The notes below the pieces were generated by a model. That model was given only the letters and a program-made list of their open reading frames with translations, was not told where the DNA came from and searched no databases. A program made the position numbers and the translations under genes. Source: an uncultured Acidimicrobiaceae bacterium (GTDB taxonomy: Bacteria; Actinomycetota; Acidimicrobiia; Acidimicrobiales; RAAP-2). Taken from it: a stretch of DNA of 35,312 nucleotides. Below are positions 28,738 to 35,312 of the stretch, in pieces. The stretch's first letter is position 1; every line of letters starts with the position of its first letter. The DNA lies in contig CALGFJ010000316.1 of the NCBI GenBank assembly GCA_937881055.1, forward strand, positions 1-35,312. Direction: 5' to 3'.

Positions 28738-29016
28738 CGTGCCGGGACCTACGTTCCTTCGTCAGTGGGACCGAGTGCTCGGCGCCAACGCGTCATTGAA
28801 TTGACGACGCCGCCAATGTACCAACAACGGGTTTCCATTCAGCGGACTCTCGAATCCAGCGCGACGGCTTCCGGCGAATTCGTGACCGCTTCTACGCGCA
28901 CTCGCGCCAGCAGAGCCTGAAGAAAATCACCGAAAGTCCCTCGATGCAGACGATCAGTGCAAAGATTGACGGTCGTGGTCCTCGAAAATGATTCGGCTAC
29001 GAACTATTTTTGGTGT

Positions 29017-29247
29017 ATGGATCCGAGTGTTCAGTACCTCATGGGCAATGACGTACCGGGGCCTGAAGGCGCCACGATTCATTCGATCGTGCCGATTTCA
29101 CCCGTCGATATCGACGACGACAAGGTTGGCTTCACGCTCGACGTCTCGATGCGGCTCGATCGAGAGCAGTCCGAAGAAATCGCACAGGGTGGCGTCATCG
29201 TTCCGATTGTCGTCAACCCGTCCGAGGATCTCGCCGACTCCGCGTAG
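29017..29247 (+). CDS. Hypothetical small protein
   Basis: 76 aa from ATG at 29017: MDPSVQYLMGNDVPGPEGATIHSIVPISPVDIDDDKVGFTLDVSMRLDREQSEEIAQGGVIVPIVVNPSEDLADSA; protein-like composition, no recognised family. Confidence 0.5.
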   Translation: MDPSVQYLMGNDVPGPEGATIHSIVPISPVDIDDDKVGFTLDVSMRLDREQSEEIAQGGVIVPIVVNPSEDLADSA

Positions 29248-29260
29248 TACTAAGCACAAT

Positions 29261-29284
29261 CCGGTCGATCAGTCGATCGACTGG
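29261..29284. terminator. Candidate bidirectional terminator hairpin
   Basis: CCGGTCGATC-AGTC-GATCGACTGG: 10-bp stem with one G.U pair, tetraloop, between convergent 29017-29247(+) and 29269-29664(-), covering the VOC stop codon. Confidence 0.5.
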
Positions 29285-29664
29285 GAGATCTCCCAAATGA
29301 AGCCGTCGGGATCCTTGAAATGTGCCGTTCGGCGCCCCCATTCGCGATTCACGGGATCAACGATGAAGGTGACGCCCAGCGACCGGAGGCGTTCGTAGGC
29401 GACATCGACATCCTCGACGAATATGTTGAACAGTCCTACCGGTCGCTGACTGCGAGGCGTGCCCAGGTCCTCGCCGACCAGCATGTCCGCGGCTGACGCA
29501 ACGCTCACCAGAAGAAGCAGGTCGTCCCCCAATAAGACTCCGGCCGAGCTCTCGTCCTCGAAACCCAGCGAGAAGCCGAGTACGTCGACGTAGAAGTCCC
29601 TGGCGCGCACGACGTCCTCGACGAACAGAACCATTGGACCAAACTCGCCGTAGGCGTTACTCAT
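29269..29664 (-). CDS. VOC/glyoxalase superfamily protein
   Basis: 131 aa; VLFVEDVVRARDFYVDVLGFSLGFEDES, REWGRRTAHFKDPDGFIWEISQ. Confidence 0.9.
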   Translation of the reverse strand: MSNAYGEFGPMVLFVEDVVRARDFYVDVLGFSLGFEDESSAGVLLGDDLLLLVSVASAADMLVGEDLGTPRSQRPVGLFNIFVEDVDVAYERLRSLGVTFIVDPVNREWGRRTAHFKDPDGFIWEISQSID

Positions 29665-29746
29665 GAAGCCCCCTTCGACCCATTTCGTCGCCGGTCAACG
29701 AAGCCGGGTCACACCCAAGTATCGCCGACTCTCTCGACGTGAATGA

Positions 29747-30532
29747 CTACTGCGCCGTCCACCCACCGTCGATCGAGAGCGTCGCGCCAGTGATCGTCTC
29801 AGCCTCATCGCTACAGAGGAATACGGCCATCGCGCCAATCGACACCGGCGTCGTGAACTTCAACATTGGTTGCTTTTCGGCCAGCAGTTGCTCCATCTCG
29901 ACGGCAATTTCTGTACCCGTCTGCTCCACTCGATCTCGTAACTGGCGCTCGACCAGAGGGGTAAGAACCCAGCCCGGGCATATCGCGTTCACGGTGACAC
30001 CGTGATTGGCCAGTTCGAGAGCTGCGACCTTCGTGGCGCCCACCAGGCCGTGCTTGGCCGCGACGTACGCAACCTTGTTTGAGCTCGCCACGAGTCCGTG
30101 CGCGGAGGCGACATTGATGATGCGGCCCCATCCCTTCGCTTTCATCGCAGGAATCGCAGCCTTCATGGAATAGAAGGCGGCCGAGAGATTGAGAGCGATG
30201 ATCGATTCCCATCGATCGTCGGGAAACTCCTCGATCGGTGCGACGAATTGGATGCCGGCGTTATTGACGAGTACGTCGACGCCGCCGAGGACGTCAATCG
30301 TCTTCTCGACGAGTCGGTTCACTTCGTCGGGTCGAGATAGATCGGCGCCGTCGAAGGCGACGCTCACGCCGTTTTCCTCGGCGAGTTGCGAACGCAGCCT
30401 TTCAATATCGTCGGCGTCGCCAAAGCCGTTCATCATGATCGATGCTCCGGCACCGGCGAGTGAGCGGGCGATCCCTAATCCGATGCCGCTCGTCGATCCC
30501 GTGACGAGCGCTACTTTCCCTTCGAGCATCAT
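29747..30532 (-). CDS. 3-hydroxybutyrate dehydrogenase-like SDR
   Basis: 261 aa; VTGSTSGIGLGIARSLAGAGA, LVNNAGIQFVAPIEEFP, VNAICPGWVLTPLVERQ, EKQPMLKFTTP as in D-beta-hydroxybutyrate dehydrogenases. Confidence 0.85.
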   Translation of the reverse strand: MMLEGKVALVTGSTSGIGLGIARSLAGAGASIMMNGFGDADDIERLRSQLAEENGVSVAFDGADLSRPDEVNRLVEKTIDVLGGVDVLVNNAGIQFVAPIEEFPDDRWESIIALNLSAAFYSMKAAIPAMKAKGWGRIINVASAHGLVASSNKVAYVAAKHGLVGATKVAALELANHGVTVNAICPGWVLTPLVERQLRDRVEQTGTEIAVEMEQLLAEKQPMLKFTTPVSIGAMAVFLCSDEAETITGATLSIDGGWTAQ

Positions 30533-30598
30533 CCGTCATCTCCCTTTCTCAACCCTACGAACGCCGACCCGAGCGCACGCTCGTCAGCACTCACGAGT

Positions 30599-31684
30599 TC
30601 AGGACTTCTTGAACACCGACAAGAGCGTGGCCGCGGACGCCCGTTGGATCCGGCGGCGCACGACGAGTCCCGCGATTCCCCCCGGGGCGAAGAAGACGAA
30701 GAGCACGAATATGGCCCCGAGCAGGAATTGTGGCTCCGAAAGCGGCACTCGCAGCACGGCGGGCAGACGGGTGAACGAGGGTTCGGCGCCAACCTTGTCG
30801 AGGTACTGCTGAAGATAGACGTAGACCATGGCACCGATGACCGCACCCCAACGGGTACCGGCGCCGCCGAGGACCACCATGATGAGGATCGAAAGGGTCA
30901 CGGTCGTCGATGCCACGACGCTCGGCACGGCCGTGCCGATCACCAGGATGTACACGATTCCTCCCCCGGTCGCGATGAGCGAGGAGACGACGAACGAGAC
31001 CATCTTGAAGCGAAAGGGCCGGACCCCGAGCACATCGAGCCGGAGCTCGTTCTCGCGGACGGCGACGAAGACGTGTCCCGTGACCGACTCGGTGACCAGC
31101 CAGACGATCAGGTACGCGACCACAAGGAACGCGAGAGCAATCCAGTAGAGGTTGCGCGTGTTCGACACGGCCCCCGAGAGGAATGCGGGCAGTCGGTTGT
31201 AGGAGAGGGAAAGTCCGGTATCGCCCCCCGTCAGATTGTGTGGGTTGCTCTCCACTAAGAAGTAGAACGCCTGGGCGAACGCGAGGGTCACCATCGCGAA
31301 CGCGATGCCGTGCACTCGCAGGGCGATCGCACCGAGCACGACCGCGAGAACCAGAGACACGCCGAACGTCAGCAACAACGACGGGAACAGCGGCCACTCC
31401 CAATGAGTCAGGGCGATGTCGAAGACGTAGGTTCCGACCGCGAAGTAGAGGACGGGGCCCAGCGACATGAGACCGGTGTAGCCGAACATCATGTCGTACC
31501 CAACAGCGATTCCCGCGAACATGAAGCACAGGGCCAGAACCTCGAGCGTTCCGGTGGAGTTCACGATGTCGAGCGTCCCCGGGAGCACCCAGGGCAGGTG
31601 GAGTCCGATGAAGGGCAGCACGATGAAGAGCCCGAGGCACGCCACTCCCACGAGTGGGCCCGATCGATAGAAGGGCCGTCTCAC
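30599..31684 (-). CDS. livM: Branched-chain amino acid-type ABC transporter permease (LivM)
   Basis: Multi-TM; GYDMMFGYTGLMSLGPVLYFAVGTYVF, MVVLGGAGTRWGAVIGAM. GTG at 31684 overlaps the livH stop and is preferred to 31717. Confidence 0.88.
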   Translation of the reverse strand: MRRPFYRSGPLVGVACLGLFIVLPFIGLHLPWVLPGTLDIVNSTGTLEVLALCFMFAGIAVGYDMMFGYTGLMSLGPVLYFAVGTYVFDIALTHWEWPLFPSLLLTFGVSLVLAVVLGAIALRVHGIAFAMVTLAFAQAFYFLVESNPHNLTGGDTGLSLSYNRLPAFLSGAVSNTRNLYWIALAFLVVAYLIVWLVTESVTGHVFVAVRENELRLDVLGVRPFRFKMVSFVVSSLIATGGGIVYILVIGTAVPSVVASTTVTLSILIMVVLGGAGTRWGAVIGAMVYVYLQQYLDKVGAEPSFTRLPAVLRVPLSEPQFLLGAIFVLFVFFAPGGIAGLVVRRRIQRASAATLLSVFKKS

Positions 31685-32586
31685 GCGACTCTCCCGAACA
31701 GGCCGCGGGGCCGCCACTCCAAGACCACGGCCAACAACAACACGGTCGAGAGATCGCCGATCTGGGCCCAGCCACTGTGACCACCTATATAGAAGGTCGT
31801 GTACTGCTGCAAGAGCCCGACCACGAGCGCCGCCACCGCCGAACCGCGGATCGAACCAAGTCCTCCGATGACGACCACGATGAAGGCAAAGATCAGGAGG
31901 CTATCGCCCTGATTCGGCGAGACGAGGTCGCCACTGAAGACAATGGTGTAGAGGATGCCCGCGAGTCCCGCCATGGCGCCACCAATGACGAAGACGAGCG
32001 TGAACGCGCGACCGACGTCGATCCCGAGAGCGCGCACCATTTCGCGGTTCTCCACGCCCGCGCGAATGATGATGCCGTACCTCGTGAGCGCCAGGAACAG
32101 CTCCAACCCGACCAAGACGATGACGCCGGCGCCGATGGCGAGGAAACTCGCGTTCGGTAAATAGAGCCCTCCGATGTGCGTGGGCTCGATCAGCCAGAGC
32201 GGCACCGGGATCTGTAGGGCGGTACTCCCGAAGCCGCCCATGAGAAGGCCGACGACCGCGAGGTCGAGTCCGATCGTGATAAGGATCTGACTGATTGGCT
32301 TGCCGTAGAGCGGTCGTATGAGGATCAGCTCGGTTACGCCGGCCGCCAGGGCGCCCATCAGAGTGGCGCCGACGATCGCCAAGATCACGAGTGTCGGCGC
32401 GCCGAACGATGACGGTAGACGCGTCGCGATCTCGAATCCCGCGTAGGCGCCCAGTGTCATGAAGAGGCCGTGGGCGAAGTTGAGAACGTCCATGAGTCCA
32501 TAGATCAGAGAGAGTCCCGACGCCGCGAGGAAGTAGATGGCTCCGAGAGCCACGCCGCTGAACGTGAGGACGAGAAATATGTTCAC
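31681..32586 (-). CDS. livH: Branched-chain amino acid-type ABC transporter permease (LivH)
   Basis: 301 aa; GLSLIYGLMDVLNFAHGLFMTLGAYAGF, IVVVIGGLGSIRGSAVAALVVG. Confidence 0.92.
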   Translation of the reverse strand: MNIFLVLTFSGVALGAIYFLAASGLSLIYGLMDVLNFAHGLFMTLGAYAGFEIATRLPSSFGAPTLVILAIVGATLMGALAAGVTELILIRPLYGKPISQILITIGLDLAVVGLLMGGFGSTALQIPVPLWLIEPTHIGGLYLPNASFLAIGAGVIVLVGLELFLALTRYGIIIRAGVENREMVRALGIDVGRAFTLVFVIGGAMAGLAGILYTIVFSGDLVSPNQGDSLLIFAFIVVVIGGLGSIRGSAVAALVVGLLQQYTTFYIGGHSGWAQIGDLSTVLLLAVVLEWRPRGLFGRVA

Positions 32587-33281
32587 GCGGCCCCCGCCAC
32601 GCCCAGGAGTTGTCGCACGAGTGTCGGGTCGTCGAGGTCGGCGACTTCTCCGCGGTGCACGACCTCACCATGGTCGAGCACGACGATGCGCTGGGCGAGA
32701 CGCCTGACGACGCTCAAGTTCTGCTCGACGAGCAGCACCGTCGAGTGTTGCGCCGCTCGTTCGAGCACGTTCGCGAATTCGCTCACGATCTTCGGGGCCA
32801 GACCCTTGGAGGGTTCGTCGATGAGCAGGAGGGGCCGATGGTTCAGCAGCGCCCTCGCAATCGAGAGCATCTGTTGCTGGCCGCCCGAGAGGGTGCCCGC
32901 TCGCTGGCGACCTCGCGTCTTCAACTCGGGAAAGAGTGAGAAGACCTCGTCGTACTTCGCACCGGTTCCACTATCAGCGAGACGGAGATTCTGCTCGACG
33001 GTCAATCCGGAAAAGACGTCACGGTCCTCTGGCACGTAGCCGATTCCCAAGCGAACGATGCGGTGCGTCGGCCAACCGACAACCTCGCTCTCGAGTACCT
33101 TGACTCCGCCGCTGCTCGCCACGAGGCCGAGGATCGCTCGAAGGGTCGTCGTCTTGCCGACGCCGTTTCGTCCGAGGAGGGCCGTCACTCCTCCCAACGG
33201 AACGCTGAAACTGACTCCTTGGAGTACGTGCGAGCCGGCGATGGTGACGTGCAGGTCCGTAATCTCGACGGCGTTGGTCAC
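32583..33281 (-). CDS. livF: Branched-chain amino acid-type ABC transporter ATPase (LivF)
   Basis: 232 aa; LLGRNGVGKTTTLRAILGL, LSGGQQQMLSIARALLNHRPLLLIDEPSKGLAP. Confidence 0.93.
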   Translation of the reverse strand: MTNAVEITDLHVTIAGSHVLQGVSFSVPLGGVTALLGRNGVGKTTTLRAILGLVASSGGVKVLESEVVGWPTHRIVRLGIGYVPEDRDVFSGLTVEQNLRLADSGTGAKYDEVFSLFPELKTRGRQRAGTLSGGQQQMLSIARALLNHRPLLLIDEPSKGLAPKIVSEFANVLERAAQHSTVLLVEQNLSVVRRLAQRIVVLDHGEVVHRGEVADLDDPTLVRQLLGVAGAA

Positions 33282-34048
33282 AACGGCTCTCCGAGGTACG
33301 CCGCCTGGACGCTTTCGTTGGCCATGACCTCATCGGGTTCACCGCACGCCAGTAGTCGTCCAAAATCGAGCACCGCAACCTTCTGGGCGAGTCCGACGAC
33401 GACCGCCATGTGGTGCTCGACCATCAACACGGTCCGCCCCTCGGAGTGAAGTCGCCCGATGAGCGCCGTCAACATCGGTACGTCTTCAGTGTTCACGCCG
33501 GCCATGGGCTCATCGAGCAAGAGGACCCTCGCCTGGGCGGCCAGAAGAATCGCCAATTCCAGCTTGCGCTTGTCACCGTGACTGAGTGCTCCGGTGATCT
33601 GATGAGCATTGCTCGTGAGGCCCACCTCCTCAAGCGCCGACTCCGCGGCGACGGTCGCTTCATCGCCCGCACGAGGTCGTCGCCACAGCTTCATGTTCCC
33701 CCCGAGGCGCGCTTGCGCGGAGAGCCGTGCGTTCTCGAGCACACTCAGCGAGTTGAACAAACTTGAGGTTTGGAAGGTGCGACCAATGCCCAGTCGGGCG
33801 CGACTCGACAAACTCACTCTCGCCAGATTGCGTCCGAAAAGTTCTACGGTGCCTGACGTGGGCACGAGAAGACCGCTCATGAGATTGAGAAAGGTGGTCT
33901 TTCCCGCCCCGTTCGGCCCGATGATGCCGAGAAAACTCCCCTCTTCAATCTCGAGATTGACGTCGGAGAGAATGTCCGCTCCCCCCACCCGGAATCCCAG
34001 GTCCCTCACGTGGAGCGCGAAGGACCTGGGACCGGGACTGTCTGTCAT
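33278..34048 (-). CDS. livG: Branched-chain amino acid-type ABC transporter ATPase (LivG)
   Basis: 256 aa; IIGPNGAGKTTFLNLMSGLLVPTSG, GIGRTFQTSSLF, LSHGDKRKLELAILLAAQARVLLLDEPMAGVN. Confidence 0.93.
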   Translation of the reverse strand: MTDSPGPRSFALHVRDLGFRVGGADILSDVNLEIEEGSFLGIIGPNGAGKTTFLNLMSGLLVPTSGTVELFGRNLARVSLSSRARLGIGRTFQTSSLFNSLSVLENARLSAQARLGGNMKLWRRPRAGDEATVAAESALEEVGLTSNAHQITGALSHGDKRKLELAILLAAQARVLLLDEPMAGVNTEDVPMLTALIGRLHSEGRTVLMVEHHMAVVVGLAQKVAVLDFGRLLACGEPDEVMANESVQAAYLGEPL

Positions 34049-34063
34049 TGGGGGAAACTTTAA

Positions 34064-35281
34064 CTATTTGTTGAAGTGCGCCGTGACCGGTGGAGCCGTT
34101 GCCGTGGCACTGAGGGTTCGTAATACGACGGGCTTGAAGCCACCGCTAATAGTTGAAACCAAGCTCACCTGGTACATCGGCTGAAGCATGGCGTGGTCCG
34201 ATACGCGAATGGTCTGCTCACCCTTCGGTGCGAGGAAACTCCATCCCGCGAGTCCACTGATCATCTTGTTCACGTTCGTCCCGTCGCCGGTTTGTATGGC
34301 GCGCACCAACATCTGGGCCCACACGAATCCATCCGGCGTGAAGAGGTCCGGCGGCTGCTGGTACTTCTGTTCCATCGCCTTGACGAGATAGGCGTTGGGC
34401 TTGTTGGTCGATCCGTTTGACACGTACAGCGACAGGTAGTTGAACGACGTGCCGATCGTGCCGTAGAACGGGTACGTCACAATGTTCGCGAGACCGGTGA
34501 CGACGTGCGCAGTGGTGAGAGCGCCTTGTTGCTGGAGCGCCTGCATTAGCGGCGCACCGGTGGTACCGGCCCACGCGAGAAAGATGATGTCCGGCTTGTC
34601 CTGTTGCACCGTCAACGCCGTCGAAGTGAAGTCCGTCGTCGTGAGGGGAACGAGGAGGCTATCGACGGTATCGCCCAGACTCTTGAACGCGTTCGTCGCG
34701 TCGGTCACGTAGGACTGGCCGAAGGCGAAGTCTTGACCGAGCACGAGGATTGTCTTGCCGGTACCGAGGGCTTGAACGTAGGACTTCGCGGTCTGTACGT
34801 CCTGGTAGGTCTGGCGACCGGAACGGAACGTGTAGCGGTTGACGCCCGTGATTGCGTCGTCCGCGGCCGCGCCCGAGATGTAGAGAACTTTGTTCGCCGC
34901 GGCGAGGGGTGCGAGTTCGTCGGCGATGCTCGAGTCACCGGTACCGCCGATGATCTTGTAGCCGGCACCCACGTACGCCTTGAAGTCCGAAACGGCCGTC
35001 GTTGGATTGTCGGCGTCGTCGTCCCAGTTGATGTTGAGCTTCTGGCCGTTCACCTTGTCGGTGCCGTTCGTCGCGTACTTGAGACCAATGTTGAAGCCCT
35101 GGCGCCACTCCGTCTCGTAGGCGGAGTAGATGCCCGTCTGCTCCAAGATCATGCCCACCTTGATCGCGGGCTTGGCCTTCGAGGTGGCCGCGCCCGACAG
35201 CTGCGACGCACTAACGGTCACGCCGAGCGCCACCATGGCAATCGACATTGTGACCGCCGTCAATCGAAAGATTCTTTTCAT
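34064..35281 (-). CDS. livK: ABC transporter substrate-binding protein (LivK/Peripla_BP_6-like)
   Basis: 405 aa with signal peptide; IKVGMILEQTGIYSAYETEWRQGFNIGLKYA...; SD AAGGGGGG upstream of ATG. Confidence 0.9.
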   Translation of the reverse strand: MKRIFRLTAVTMSIAMVALGVTVSASQLSGAATSKAKPAIKVGMILEQTGIYSAYETEWRQGFNIGLKYATNGTDKVNGQKLNINWDDDADNPTTAVSDFKAYVGAGYKIIGGTGDSSIADELAPLAAANKVLYISGAAADDAITGVNRYTFRSGRQTYQDVQTAKSYVQALGTGKTILVLGQDFAFGQSYVTDATNAFKSLGDTVDSLLVPLTTTDFTSTALTVQQDKPDIIFLAWAGTTGAPLMQALQQQGALTTAHVVTGLANIVTYPFYGTIGTSFNYLSLYVSNGSTNKPNAYLVKAMEQKYQQPPDLFTPDGFVWAQMLVRAIQTGDGTNVNKMISGLAGWSFLAPKGEQTIRVSDHAMLQPMYQVSLVSTISGGFKPVVLRTLSATATAPPVTAHFNK

Positions 35282-35312
35282 TTCCCCCCTTGGAACGCGC
35301 CGCCCCCTTGAC

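Noticed and set aside
29245-29252. TAGTACTA palindrome after the small ORF
   Set aside because: Only 8 bp and overlapping a stop codon; easily random.
30591-31784. 397-aa minus ORF overlapping livM
   Set aside because: Out-of-frame alternative; the 372-aa frame encodes recognisable LivM transmembrane motifs.
1-35312. CRISPR arrays, tRNA/rRNA genes, tandem repeats
   Set aside because: No regularly spaced direct repeats, tRNA-like cloverleaf or rRNA sequence noticed by eye; a tRNAscan or repeat finder would be decisive.

Overview
The window is a high-GC actinobacterial chromosomal segment; gene content and order suggest Acidimicrobiia or a relative, but that is inference. Positions ~1-18,425 are almost entirely minus-strand housekeeping genes: DAK2/FakA-like, recG, rsmD, coaD, SepIVA-like, YceD/DUF177, rpmF, plsX, acpP, rnc, mutM, smc, ftsY, ffh, rpsP, KH protein, rimM, trmD, rplS, DUF2469, plus a partial ORF at the left edge. 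rpmB diverges from the DAK2 gene. Next come thiL (-), GTP-type pckG (+), an SDR (+), NDH-2 (-), an MFS protein (-), a DUF1295 protein (+), a small Cys-containing exported protein (-), a TetR regulator (-), a zinc-ribbon/DUF4190 membrane protein (-), a cytochrome P450 (-), a small unknown ORF (+), a VOC protein (-), a 3-hydroxybutyrate-dehydrogenase-like SDR (-) and a complete branched-chain-amino-acid-type ABC transporter (livM-H-F-G-K, -). I saw no CRISPR array, rRNA, tRNA, intact mobile element or defence system. I do not think the window contains a convincing new multi-gene system. The best leads are: a probable vestigial TnpB N-terminus in an AT-rich gap between rsmD and recG; a recurring -10-like box 6-8 nt upstream of start codons, suggesting leaderless transcripts; TAAACT boxes built into upstream stop codons; a 12-bp perfect palindrome in front of ffh; convergent gene pairs 1-10 nt apart; and two hairpin clusters.
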